64,000 nt of DNA, taken from positions 25,373,101 through 25,437,100 of the forward strand of contig CM033396.1 in NCBI GenBank assembly GCA_019426215.1, given 5' to 3'. Position 1 is the stretch's first letter, and each line of letters begins with the position of its first letter. Under the pieces are notes generated by a model. It saw nothing but the letters and a program-made list of their open reading frames with translations, did not search any database and was not told the origin of the DNA. The stretch is from Buddleja alternifolia. Lineage: Eukaryota; Streptophyta; Magnoliopsida; Lamiales; Scrophulariaceae. Of this stretch, positions 24,216-35,473 are shown piece after piece. The translations under genes were made by a program, and so were the position numbers.

Positions 24216-24749
24216 TATAAATTTACTTTCAGTCAGAAATTAGGTCATAAAAAAAACATCATCTCTCTCTCTCTCTACACTCAGTTCCGCCGCCTCCCAC
24301 CACCTTTCCATCGTAAAATCGCCGATTTCCACGAATTTTCGTCGATTATAACCGCCAATTCACCGCCGTGAATAGTCACTGTCGATCTCTCTCGGTTTGG
24401 GGCTCATTCCAGTCAATCTACAAGTCTCTTTGTCACAAAGTGAGTGAATAGTTTGGCCCTTTCTCATTTCCGAATATTGAATCCATGTGGGACTATATTT
24501 TGGTTATCGTATTAGTGATTTGTGGCGGAATTTGTTGCTAATTGTTGGTCGATTTGGGTTTGTGGGTGAATTTCGGATTTGTAGATTGTTGTGCGTTGAG
24601 TGGTGATTTCCCTTTGAGCCGCAATTTTAGTTGGGCCACTGTTGTATTCAGTTGTGTGTTTTTGGGTTGTTGTTTGATATCGTTACGCTGCTGAAATTCT
24701 ACACAAAACTCCTAAGCAAACCTCAAAACAATCTAAAGGAAAAAAGAAA

Positions 24750-26048
24750 GTGGGGGAAGGGTCGTCCAACGCCCCCGAGCTTCCCCTAGACTCGACCATC
24801 CCGGGCCTTGACCCTCGATTCTCCGACCCAGAGGTACAAATAATTTGTCAATGCCTCAAGAATCGAACTATAAGCAAGGAGAAGTATCTAGTTACCCGTG
24901 GGCAACTTTTGGTGCATGAGTTAGTTGAGTTTCATCACTTGCAGTATTTCTATCAGAAGCCCGAAGGCATCCGGGTCCCTTTAGTCCAAGAGTTCTTTAG
25001 TGCAGGGGCATATCATGAGCTCACGACCTCAAAACGGAGTAGCCCCGAGCACGAGGTTCGCCATACCAAAGTGTCTTATCATGTCGAGAAGATTCGGGAA
25101 ATTGTAGGTGACCCCAGTCCCCAACGTTGTGAGTACACTATTCTATATAACGAGGGACACCTACAAGTTGAGTTGACTAAGGTATTGCGGGTCATAGCAC
25201 GAGAAGGTAAGACTTGGCCATTGCGGCACGTCCATCTCCCCCGTAGGGCATTACTTCCAGAGGCAACAGTTTGGCTTGAGTTTATACAGTTCAACCTCAT
25301 TCATAGCACCAACCGGTCAAAGGCCAATAGGGAACGGGCCACCCTCATTTACTCCATCATGACTCGGAAGCCCATTGACTTCTCGATGTTGATCTTTAGA
25401 TCCTTATTAGGCCATTTGAAGAAGTTTAAGAACAAGTTTTCCTGGGTGGTTGACAAGGAGGCACAGAAGAAGAAGGGAGGCGAGTCGATGAATAGGAATC
25501 CACTGATTTTTCCCTCCCTTATCACTGCTCTGTGTCAGAAGGCTAAGGTTCAAGTTTTCCCTATGGAACGATTGGAGCCACCGTGTATATCCATAGTCGT
25601 GCCTGCTGATATTCCACATATTCCCCCTCCTCCACAGCTTAAGTGATCTCGCCCGTCTTCTTCTCAAGCCACCGGATCCAGCCACACCACATCGTCTGAT
25701 GTGAAGACCCTTTGGGCTGATCTGTAGCAGTTAAGGACTGATGTGTATGCTATGATGAGTGAGGGATGTGCTTATTTTCGTCAGCTGTTTTGAGAGCAGG
25801 ACGCATTCTTGGGCAAGGGGCCATTTGACTATTCAGAGCCCCCACGTTTCCCATTCTCTTCCGCTTCGCCGCCTGATGACATGGTTGGTGTCAGTGCTTT
25901 GGTTGTTGGGGGCGATTCTGCTGTGCCCGACGGGGGCCTGGATGATCTGTTGGACATGGATGACATTATGGGTGGAGCAGAGCATGAGGGTGTCTATGAT
26001 GATAGAGATGATGATTTTGTTAACCGTTTTGTCAACGAGGATGATTAG
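24750..26048 (+). pseudogene. Element D: env-position ORF (plant transposon protein family)
   Basis: One frame across 433 codons, with stops at 25644 (TGA), 25725 (TAG) and 25791 (TGA). No ATG stands at the front; the first open codon shown is GTG, and the frame is open for some codons upstream, so the original start is lost or altered. Residues about 140-285 resemble the 'putative plant transposon protein' domain found in this position of Athila-like elements: LLPEATVWLEFIQFNLI, RERATLIYSIMTRKPID and FPSLITALCQKAKV. The C-terminal tail is aspartate-rich. No signal peptide or transmembrane segment is evident, so an envelope role is only by position. Function unknown. Confidence 0.8.
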
Positions 26049-27715
26049 CATGTCTATTTAGTCTTTTCTTGTTTTCTTATGTTGGATTTTGATCTTGTTT
26101 TGTTGTTTAGTTCGTGTTGATATTTGTCTTATGGATATTTTGTTATGTTTGTTTCATCCGTTTGTTTTTTGTAGAAGCATGTCTGTTTTAGTTATCTTGT
26201 GTTTTGTTGTTTGTTGTGCTTCATTTCTTGCTTCTTTCCATTACTTAACGCTTTGTCTGGCTAGCATCGTTTAATGTGTAGTTGTTGCATTCATTGCTCA
26301 CACCGCTGTTGCCACTCTTGGAAACATTTGCAATCGAGGACTTGGGTTTGCTTTTCAGCAACCCTATGGTGATGTGTACTTTGCCTTTCTCTTTTTCGAA
26401 CATTGGGGACAATGTTCATTTTAAATTTGGGGGGGAGGGGGGGGGTATACTAGATCCATTATAATCGTGTTCATCCATATTTTATATATTTCGGTCCAAG
26501 TTTGGGGGGGTGGTACCTCTACATGTGAAACGTGTGCAATTTTAATTTTTTTTTTTAGATAGAGTTTCAACCTTTCAATCGATGCATTGAGAATGGTTTA
26601 TTTGAACCCATGGCATATTTTCTCTATCAATTTGGATTTTAATGACTATACACATCGTTTCCTTGCTTGTGGGACCTTAAACTAGACTAGATTGACCTTA
26701 AGATGACTCACATATGCACATAAGTCGAGGGTAGAGGAGTTGAGTGGACGACCATTTTGAAACACTTAAAGGCTTGATCCCAGAAATATCAATCTAGAAT
26801 TTTCACATGTATTATGAGTTGAGAATGTTAACTTTGTATGCTTAACAATAATAAACGAGGTGAACATTGGTATGACTGCAAAAGTCAGCCTTAATAGATA
26901 CTGGGGACGAAGAGCGTCATGCCTAGAATACTGTATTATTATGCTAATTTGAGCTAAGCTTAAGCCAATGCAAGTGTAAAAGTAATAAGGACCTAGTTTT
27001 GTTTTGTGGCCTTTGACACTCAATTAATTAAGCCCTTAGGAGTGTCTCTACACTTAATACCCTAAAGTCGTCCGGTTTGGGAGCTATTAGCCTAAAGCTC
27101 GTTACACGGGTGTCATAGAAAGCCTAAGAGAACCGAACATTGCACATGGTCTAGCCTCTAATGTTTTGAGTTGAAAGTTGCATAAGTTAAAGCCTTAAGT
27201 GGATAAAGTGATGAATTTTAAGCGGCTATGAAGTATTCTTCAATTCTCGTGACATGTGACTAATCGGAAGTTGATAGATATGGGATTAATGCTTGAAAAG
27301 TGGTAAGAATGCGACTCGACTATACTGCTTTAGATTTATTACACTACATCCTTAGGATTATCTTTTCAAGGTTAAAGCGTAACATGAGCAAGAATGTGAT
27401 GTGTATATATATGTAATTTTGAGCTTAAACAAATGAATTCATGCCATTGCGTTATTATTACTCATATTGATTTGTGTTTTTTTAATAAGGGTTGAAAATC
27501 TTTTGATTTTGTGGGTATATCGTATGCAAACCCTCACGAGACTATAACTCGTCTTTTGAAGTAACTCAAGGGTTCAAAGACTTGTTGCATTCGCTAAATG
27601 CAACCGTGTAATGCACGAAAGTGAGTTAAGTAGTTTTTTTTTTGTTTGTTTCTCCCTTGTTTGATGATGTTTTTCCTATCCTAAAGCTCTTATTGCTCAA
27701 GGATGAGCAATTGAT
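26049..27715 (+). other. Element D 3' non-coding region
   Basis: About 1.7 kb without supported ORFs. It includes the conserved 'ATTGGGGACAATGTTCAT' tract followed by a long G-rich run at 26402-26450. Element A has the counterpart at 972-1010. Confidence 0.75.
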
Positions 27716-27729
27716 AAGTTTGGGGGGGT
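27716..27729 (+). other. Element D polypurine tract
   Basis: AAGTTTGGGGGGGT directly precedes the 3' LTR start TGATAGGAG. Confidence 0.85.
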
Positions 27730-29150
27730 TGATAGGAGTCATTCTTGCACGTGTTCTTAACCCTTTTTATTGACAACTTAGGTCCATTTACAGCTTGATT
27801 TGTGCCACTTGTATGTTTAATATGTGTATTAAGTGAATTCAAGCACTAAGAAACGATGCACGAAGAAAAGGGCAAAAGACGGCGTATCAAACGATTTCCT
27901 AAAAGATGCTTCGTAGATCGGCGCCCAGGCTCCAGTTAGGCCACGCCCTGGCTCCAGTTAGGCCACGCCCTGGTGCCAGCCGAAGATAATAGTACAGAAT
28001 GCTACGCAGTACGGCGCCTAGGAGCCACATTACCCGCGCCTAGGCGCCGTCACTTCCGCGCCCGAGCGCCAGTTGTCCCGCGTCTGGGCGCCGTTCGACT
28101 TCTCTCCCAAGATATCTCTGCCACGTAGGAGGCGCCTAGGCGCCGATCCACCTACACCTGGGTGCCCCTGTAACCATTTTTGGAGACAATAAAACTCAGA
28201 TTTCAGCAATTAGAAGGGGTTCAAATTCTTGGGGATTAAGGCACGTTTCTAGATTTTTGGGCCACATTTTCAACAACCTCTGAAGAAGAAGAAAAGGGAT
28301 TTGGCTAAGGATTGAAGCTCTAAACAAGGATCCATCATCAAGCACACTTTAGGAAGTTTTACTTGCTTTCATTTACATGCTTATCTTCATAATTATGTAT
28401 ATGTTTGCTCTAGATTTTCTTAAAGTCTTGATGAGGAACTAATTTGTAGTACTAAGGCCATGTGAAGGCCGAATTTATGAATCAATATATGTGAAGTGAT
28501 TTTTGTATTAATTCTCCTATTGCTTTGTGTGTTGATTTTGTGCTTTTATTCCAATCATATGTTTGATCACCATATGCTTTCTATTGTGCCTATTCTATCA
28601 TTCGAAAGAACATAGGTTAGGGTGCATAGGGATCAACACATCATCCGAAGCAAATGAGAAATTGCCCCTAGAAATAAGAAGAGATTCCCGGGTGCTATTA
28701 GCCGGTTTTATCCGAAGAAATTCTAGAACGTAAATGCGTGGTTATTGATTAGATTCTCGGATAGACATATCTAGAGAACCGTCAATTAATCATAGGATTA
28801 TTATGAGCCGAGACATTGGGTACTGATTAACTAAGGAATTTTCACCAAAGCAATAGGAGTCTAATAATTCGAAGAGTAGCTCATATATAATGATGAGTAG
28901 ATTCGGTTGTAGCATGTGCCTTAGTCATTTTATCATATGTGAGATTTAATCAGTTGCTTGTTTCCTCTTTAATTCTTCGTTTGTTTAATCTTTTCTTGCA
29001 ATTTTACTTAATTTATCTTTTCTTTTATTGAAAATCATAAGCTAAAATCCAAGTCTCCATGGTTCGACAACCCTGACTTATTTTGTCCACTTTTATTACT
29101 ATCACGACTAGTACACTTACTATTCAAGCACGTTAGGTATTAGCGTGTCG
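27730..29150 (+). repeat. Element D 3' LTR
   Basis: 1421 bp, pairing with 16745-18145. It ends GTGTCG instead of GTGTCA. The palindromic array (27919-28165) contains a local duplication ('CCAGTTAGGCCACGCCCTGG' twice) absent from the left LTR. The perfect palindrome GGCGCCTAGGCGCC is at 28131-28144. Confidence 0.92.
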
Positions 29151-30008
29151 ACTTCCTAGATGTTATCGATGAAAATTCAAACCTATCCAGATTTTGATCT
29201 TTGTGTGAGTCGAATCCCTCCATCTTTTTCCTGTCTAAGACCTAAGGTTTGGCGAAGGTCGAAACCTGAATAGCCTCAGAAACTATGACTATGTTGGTTC
29301 CACTAATGATCCGATCTTCTAAGCAAGGATCACCAATCCCTTTTATAAGACAATGATCTGGCCAGAGACTTTTTGATCATTCAGCTTCACTCAACAGCAT
29401 AGGAAATACCGGGTACTCGTGGCCTTGGATGAATCCTTTCTAACTATCACTTGTTTCGCTATACTACCAGACTATACCCCAACATACACGCCATATGACT
29501 CTTCTGGAGTGCACGTGCATATCGAAGCATAGTGGGTAGTACCCTTTCCAATGACATCTCAGGTCTAAGGATTATCTCACACTACGAAACTGAAGGACTC
29601 CAAGTTCAACAGCACCAATGACGAATCCTTGCGGGGCGGTTCAATTCCATAATCGAGGTATGAATATTCATACATGTATTGCCATACAAGCCATCGACAA
29701 TGGAACACGTCGACCTCTCGGGAGAGTTACATGCGTGAACAAGTCTTGGCGAGGCCAGTGATATCCCACATATCACAGCCTCTATGACTTGGAACGTAAA
29801 TTTAAGATTATGGTCTTTGAGAGCATTCCATAGGTATCCCCACCGCTGCCGTAACCATATGCAATCCATGAGATCTTTAACTATACTCCTCGAGTAGTCG
29901 ACAATAAAGAAGCATTCCGTAACAGGTTTGATATAATCTAAATGATAAGACTGACACAATGTTAATGTTCAAGCCAACAGATGGCTCGCTGGGCACATAA
30001 CACTTTCA
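29151..30008 (-). repeat. Element C 5' LTR, second segment
   Basis: Resumes after D's right target duplication ACTTC (29151-29155). Its last part (29658-30008) matches 10110-10450 of the left LTR. It ends CACTTTCA at 30008. Confidence 0.85.
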
Positions 30009-31012
30009 ATTTGACAGTGAAAGAATTTTTTCGCTTAATTCCTTGAAAGCGCAACTCTCTAGATTCATCTTAATTGTCATTGGGAGGAGACCAAGGACGT
30101 GAGTGTCAACTAGCCAGTCTCGTGGACTCACATCGAAACCCAATTGAGATCAATTCTGATCATATACGAACCTTTAGGTCACAGACACCATGTAAGTATA
30201 AGTCATTCACTGTAACATCACAATCGAGCGAGAGTCATGGTTTGTGTCAAACTCAAAGGACTCGATGCTGTGCTATATGAATCACAAAAAGATGAAATTA
30301 CTGAACTACCCTTATTTACTATACATAAGTTAATTCTCCTGCTCTGACCAAAGACTTATAATTTCATTTACCTACGATCGCACAGGACGTTAACTCATTA
30401 CTACCCGAGACAGTGAATCCCATATTGACAATCACCGAACAATTGCCACTTGTCCTTCTAAACTGCACTTCGAGGTTGATCACACCAAAGGGTGAATTGG
30501 ATCTAACTACTCTAGAAACTCGTTCAGTGTCACAAGTCCAATCTTCGTGAACTCTCAGGTCTAAGGCTAATGCACACTACCGTGACTATAACTCGATCAT
30601 TGACAAACCAAGAGTAATTACCCTTGTGATTGAACAACGGCGAGCCGCGTTCGAATATATCAATTTTATTGATATATCTATGACCAAGCTCCAATCATCC
30701 AAAGTGATCGACTGACACTCCTTATCAATGCTTGTGCCATACAAGTCTTGTCTTAATGTCCAATTTAGACTCTTCGACTTGCGAACTCTAGATTAAGTAA
30801 ACAAGGAACTGATACTTCTAGTGTCCTTCTCCTCAAACCATTAAGGAGTAGAAGCTCTCTCTTGATTACTCGGGACTTATTTGTTCAATACTTATATTAA
30901 TGCCATCAAGATTGATATGAAAAAAAACAAATGCCTTTATTGGTTTGTATAATATAAATCAGTGCCCTACAAGTTCTAACTCTTTGTTGGCATCAAGGAC
31001 ACATACCTAACA
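30009..31012 (-). repeat. Element B 5' LTR, second segment
   Basis: Starts with C's right target duplication ATTTG and matches 2150-3141 of the left LTR. It ends ...CACATACCTAACA at 31012, followed by GTACC. Confidence 0.9.
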
Positions 31013-31017
31013 GTACC

Positions 31018-31300
31018 CTATCAGGCTAAGTATTAGAACGATTGGTTAATCGAATAATTACCCCCATTTGCTTCAAAGGACCCAAATTCAAAGATGTATA
31101 ATTTGATAATGGCATGACATTGATAGATGCACATAAGTCTAGCATGACATGATCGAATTTTGTCTTACCAATCATACATGGAATCATGAACATACCGGGA
31201 TCTTCACACTTTGTAGCTAACTTACGTTGGATCACAGCAGATACATTCTCACCCATACTTGTACACTCATTTTCTCCAACATTCTCTTTTGAGTGCATAA
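31018..31300 (-). pseudogene. Element A: N-terminal half of gypsy protease
   Basis: The minus strand reads KCEDPGMFMIPCMIG and LDLCASINVMPLS, the retropepsin active-site region. The usual LDLGASINVMP has Gly to Cys here; the aspartate is kept. It then reads IIRLTNRS and meets the B insertion. The downstream half is at 1213-1480. A stop (TAG) lies near 31025. Confidence 0.88.
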
Positions 31301-31330
31301 TTCCTTTAGAAATTTGCCATACCGGGGTAG

Positions 31331-32110
31331 TTAGCGAATAGCATCAATAAGAGGTTTGTTCACCTGTACCTTTCGAAAAGTCTCTAACATCTCCTTCTCT
31401 TGTTTTTCCGTTATAGAGTGTGCAAACCTAATCGGAAAAGGAGGCCTAGTAATAATTGGAAAAAGAGGAGAGTTAGAGTTCACCATGAATGAGGTAAAAG
31501 GGAGATCCTTCTCATCTTCCTCTTTAATATCGTGCATTGGTGAGGTCTTAAGTGGTGCTTCAATTTTCTTTCCACTATTCAGTGTGATAACACTTATATT
31601 TTTCGTGGGTTTGATGATTTGAGATGGAAACTTACCCAACCCTTGGACCTCAATTCTACTCATAGAACTGACTAATAAACTCACTTGTGTCTCTAGACTA
31701 TTTAAGCTCGCTTTAATTTGAATTTGGACTTGAGTAGGATACTTCACAATATCTTCTATAGACAAATTGGAGTTTGAACTTGAAATAGGAGGAATGGGCT
31801 TGTGGTTTAGGTGGGAAAGGAGGTGGTGTTTCATGATTGTACCCTTGAGAGTTCTCTTAATAATCCCCGTAATGATGCTTGGGGCCATTTGAGTTTTTTG
31901 AGCTAAGGTACGGATGATCCCTCCATCCCAAATTGTAAGGATTTGAATAGGGATCATAGTTGTATTGTGGTCGTCCCAAAAATCCTCCCATGCCATTCTC
32001 ATACTCAATTAGTGTTTCTTGAAGAGCGGGACACATGTTGGTGGTGTGATTCACATTAGCACAATTCACACGCTTTAACCTATTGTACCTTATCAATGAC
32101 TACTTGATGA
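31331..32110 (-). pseudogene. Element A: Gag C-terminal part
   Basis: Fragments in two frames. 31857-32096 carries CANVNHTTNMCPALQE, a degenerate zinc knuckle, and NPYNLGWRDHPYLS, a conserved block of this gypsy Gag family. 31331-32008 carries SLETQVSLLVSSMSRIE, a coiled-coil-like stretch, and ITLNSGKKIEAP, then FPIRFAHSITEKQEKE, which normally leads toward protease. A frameshift separates the two. Confidence 0.82.
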
Positions 32111-32175
32111 ACAAGTGAAGTCAATTCGGCAATTTGTAACTCAATTAAAGTACATTTTACCTAATTTACCTTACT

Positions 32176-33022
32176 TTATTGAGGATCATGTCGCGAGCTA
32201 AATTGTTGGGAGTTCGCCGTCATCTTTGCAATCAAGATCCGGGCGGTTTCAGGAGTTTTGTCAACTAAGGCCCCTCCACTAGTTGTGTCAATCATAGTCC
32301 TCTCGGTGGGGAAGAGACCTTCATAGAAGTATTGGATAAGGAGTTTCTCACTAATTTGATGATGAAGAAAACTTACACATAGCATCTTAAATCACTTTTA
32401 GTATTCATCGAGTCTCCCCGAATACTTGTCGGATGCCACATATCTCCTTCTGGATATGGGCGGCTTTAGAGGCCACGAAGTATTTCTCTAAGAAAATCTT
32501 CTTTATTTAGTTTTATGTAGTGATGGATGGTAAGTAATAGAGCCAATCCTTCATCGAATCCGCTAAAAATAAGGGGAATGTCCTTAACATGAATTGCTCC
32601 ACGGATATCCCAATAGATTTCATGCTAGAACATACAATATAGAACACCTTGAGATACTTGTGAGGATCATCACCTGCGAAACTACGAAAAGTGGGGAGGA
32701 GATGAATTAGACCCGAATTTAGTTTAAAAGCAATATCAAGAGTGGGGTAGTCTATGCATAAAGGTTGACAAATAAGATTTGGTCCCACCAACTCCTTAAG
32801 AATGCGGTTCTTTTGATTGTTTGCCATAAATTCTTCTTCGGGATTGGATGGATGGAAGTAAGATATTAAGTCAATAGCAATGTTGATCCTGTAAGTTGAA
32901 GCTTGAATTGCTTCCCTTTGTAATCTATGAAACGTCCTCTCAATTTCTACGTCAGATGGTAAATCGTGAGAATACCGTGAGATATCCAGAAAATACCAAA
33001 AAAAAAAAAAACACGTAATCAA
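32176..33022 (-). pseudogene. Element A: Gag N-terminal and capsid part
   Basis: 32513-33022 contains ANNQKNRILKELVGPNLI, LKSGLIHLLPTF-like text (LNSGLIHLLPTFRSFAGDDP) and FPLFLADSMKDWLYYLP, the standard capsid region of plant gypsy Gag. After frameshifts near 32400-32512 the frame at 32176-32385 gives HHQISEKLLIQYFYEGL and SGGALVDKTPETAR. The first residues (a phenylalanine run) come from a T-rich tract and are unlikely to be real Gag. Broken beyond function. Confidence 0.88.
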
Positions 33023-33047
33023 TCAATCAAACTAAAGAAAACACTAC

Positions 33048-33066
33048 CTGGCAACAGCCACCAAAA
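33048..33066 (-). other. Element A primer binding site (degenerate)
   Basis: The minus strand reads TTTTGGTGGCTGTTGCCAGG, a mutated form of the TGGCGCCGTTGCCGGGG site of Athila/Tat elements, three bases from the probable LTR edge at 33069. Confidence 0.65.
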
Positions 33067-33068
33067 TT

Positions 33069-33950
33069 TGATGTGTGTCATAGCACACTAAAAATACTAT
33101 TTATATTACCTTGATACCTAATGTAAAAGTGGTAAGCAAAAGTCGAACCCAAGAGAGTGTAGATCAATTACAATTCCTAACTACTTATGATACGTGCATA
33201 AAAAGAGGGGGGTCGCAATTCTATGATGACTAAACGTAAGCAAAAGTAAAGCAAACGATTAAACACGGGATTTAAATGATAAAAGAAAGCCCGTTCAATT
33301 GTAATCACTCATCATCTTCTTGATTTCATCATAGATACTCAATATCAATTCTACCAAAGTAGCCCACTATAAGAAACAATGATGTCATATGAACCTCTTG
33401 CTCTTTTCATAAGAGTCATTTACCAACAGATAGCCAATCGATATATCCTAACTCCTAAAACGCATCTACAGACTAGGCTTTCGATTCGTTTAAGGAGAAC
33501 CATTAATCACAAAAAGAGAGTTGACATCATTAATCAATCCACTTAGCATGAATTAAATCTAATGACATTGATTTTCCCCTAATTAAGTATCTAATATCAA
33601 GCATTCATCAATATTATTCCCTTGTTGCTACTAATTGAGGCCCTAATTGATAGCAATTTAACCTTAACTAACAATGGATCAATGAAACAAAATAACAAAG
33701 AGTACATCTAAGTCAAGCATTTCATCAAATACTAAGCATGCAATCAAAAAAATCAAATGCTCAAAATAGAAATTATATTCAAAACCATAAGAGTCAAAAT
33801 GTTGCACTTTTAGTCCTGTCCATCTATTTTTTTTTTAACGAAAATTAGTGAGTGAACACACCCTATGTTAGAGTCAGATTTTGGAGATAAAGTTCAGCGC
33901 ATGGAGCGCGTGTGGGGCGTCTTTAGGGTTTGGCTTTGATTTGGTAAAAT
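33069..33950 (-). repeat. Element A 5' LTR (outer edge uncertain)
   Basis: On the minus strand it ends ...ACACACATCA next to the primer site. Text such as TTGGGTTCGAC near the inner end parallels the LTR of element D (GTGGTTCGACAA). A G+C-richer stretch at 33890-33925 lies where D has its palindromic array. The outer limit is an estimate. Confidence 0.5.
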
Positions 33951-34344
33951 TCTAGTTTAAGTTAGCATATTAGAATATTTCCTTACATGTGCCCCTCATG
34001 TGTTTCATTTGAATTCCGAGGTAGTTAACTAATGATGAGGGTCCCTTACACGTGTTATTTTTGTAAAAAAATAGAAGGGCGGGATTCAAGTGCAACTCAT
34101 ATTCCTATGGAATGAAAAGTTAAATAGGTGAACTCCAATGGCACCAAAAATGAATTTTCCCCCACTAAGTTATCATTATGTCACCAATTACCAATAATGA
34201 CAACACCTCTTTTATCATTAATACAAGTGAAAATAAATATTCAATTATTGTCACTTTTAAATTTTTAAAAATTTACTTTGTGACAAAACTTAAATTCATT
34301 TCATTAATGTTATAATTAGTGACAACTTTGACATTGTTATTTGA
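33951..34344. other. AT-rich stretch with GTGACA motifs
   Basis: No gene. Several GTGACAA/TTGTCAC words occur at 34180-34340, as at 35190-35335 and 47770-47960. They may be subterminal repeats of a decayed DNA transposon into which the MITE at 34345 inserted. Confidence 0.35.
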
Positions 34345-34816
34345 CCAGAAAATTGAATCTTTCATTCCATAATTTTTTTGATTTCCAATTTTGGTCTCAT
34401 TTGTTAGAAAATCTTATACATTTATTCTCATGACTTTCATAATACTTCACATTCAGTCCTACCAAATTTTCCGTCCAAAATTTAACGGTCAAAGTCAAAT
34501 TTTTTGTTAGTGAACACTTTGACCGATTTTTTGTGGAAACTCGTGCTTAAATGGATTCACACTCTGATTATATTATATACCACGATGTTTCTCCTCAATA
34601 TCACATGCACTCAAATATAAATTCTCTCCCAAAAATTGGTCAAAATGTTGACTGACTGAGCATTTGACTTTGACTGTTAAATTCTGGACGAAAATTTTGG
34701 TTGAGACTAAATGCGAGGTATTTTGAAAATTATGGACTAAATGTAAAATTTTGTAATGAATTGAACCAAAATCGAAAAAGGACAAAATAGTAAAACCAAA
34801 AATGTGATTTATCCTC
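34345..34816. mobile_element. Palindromic MITE copy 1 (Mutator-like)
   Basis: The two halves are inverted copies of each other: 'TTTTGGTCTCATTTGTTAG' on the left and its diverged complement on the right, with 'AATTTAACGGTCAA' and 'GTTGACTGACTGAG' near the centre. Two further copies are at 36372-36801 and 46919-47381. This copy is the most diverged. The overlapping ORF at 34573-34818 is not a gene. Confidence 0.8.
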
Positions 34817-35464
34817 ATTTGATATCATGTCACCATTTGTTTTTCTATAATGCAAAAAGAAAAAGAAAAAGAAAATCTCATAATAGAATTAGTATTTACT
34901 ATTTAGATTGTTCCATTACATTTTCTTTACATGCATGACATATCAGATCTGAATTTTATTACGATATTCCCTCCACGATCTTTTATTACATAGCTTGTGT
35001 ATGTAACATCGAAGATGAAAGTGATGGAATAGTTACAATCTACGTAATCATTGAAAATATGTATTCAATAATATAATAATAGTTTTTGTTTTATCATTAT
35101 AGTAATAAATAATAACCATCGTTATCAATAATAGTGACACATATAAAATAACAATTCAATAACATTTCTTCAATAACATTTCAAATATAGTGAAAAATAT
35201 ATTTTGTCTCACTAATTAGTACTAACACAGAGACAACTTTTACGTATTTCTTGACACTAAAAAATTTGTGAAAGTTATTTTAGTAACAAACTAAAATATT
35301 TTGTCACTAAACATAAAGTAACGACAATTTTGAAAATTTCACTTAACATGTATTAATAATACTCTTTGTCCCTCCTAATCGAATCCATCTCATCTATCTA
35401 TATTCAACTCATTAGAGCTAATATGTTGTCTTTTTTTTTTAATCCACAAATTTAAGCATGATTA
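34817..35464. other. AT-rich intergenic stretch
   Basis: No gene recognised. GTGACA/TGTCAC words cluster at 35190-35335. Confidence 0.5.
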
Positions 35465-35473
35465 GGTTGGACT

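Larger units (their letters stand above)
16745..29150 (+). mobile_element. Element D: Athila-like Ty3/gypsy retrotransposon
   Basis: A 12.4-kb element with both LTRs (16745-18145 and 27730-29150), ACTTC duplications on each side (16740-16744 and 29151-29155), a primer site after the left LTR and a G-rich polypurine tract before the right LTR. The order is gag, protease, RT, RNase H, integrase, then a further ORF in the position of the env-like gene of Athila elements. All genes carry stops or frameshifts. The two LTRs have diverged noticeably (on the order of 20 differences in the first 200 bp by eye), so this is not a recent insertion, although it is the youngest of the nest. Confidence 0.95.
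9240..30008 (-). mobile_element. Element C: gag-only Ty1/copia element nested in B
   Basis: LTRs start TGTTGGGAT at 9240 and 15395. The right LTR is split by element D and ends ...CACTTTCA at 30008. Flanks are ATTTA (9235-9239) and ATTTG (30009-30013), one mismatch. A polypurine complement follows the left LTR and an iMet-like primer site precedes the right LTR. The interior (10451-15394) carries only a gag relic: no protease, integrase or RT could be recognised. This is the layout of a non-autonomous gag-bearing copia derivative that would depend on enzymes of a full relative. Its LTR ends resemble those of B, so the families are related. Confidence 0.9.
1486..31012 (-). mobile_element. Element B: Ty1/copia LTR retrotransposon with nested insertions
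   Basis: Paired LTRs (1486-3141; 8574-9239 plus 30009-31012), a primer binding site complementary to initiator tRNA-Met (8560-8572), a polypurine tract complement right after the left LTR, and GTACC duplications on both flanks define a full copia element on the minus strand. It inserted into the protease gene of element A. Its right LTR is split by element C, which itself holds element D. Counting only its own sequence it is about 8.8 kb. Coding capacity is reduced to a badly decayed RT/RNase H relic, so it cannot move on its own. Confidence 0.92.
31013..33950 (-). mobile_element. Element A (outermost Ty3/gypsy relic), 5' part
   Basis: Continuation of the gypsy element whose 3' part is at 1-1485. 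On the minus strand it reads LTR, degenerate primer site, gag, protease (N-terminal half). The outer LTR edge could not be fixed because the partner LTR is outside the window; 33950 is a rough limit. Confidence 0.8.

Noticed and set aside
34140..34185. Minus-strand text GGGGG next to TTTTTGGTGCC, resembling a purine tract joined to a gypsy primer site
   Set aside because: No LTR edges fit around it and the match is short; more likely part of a small DNA transposon end.
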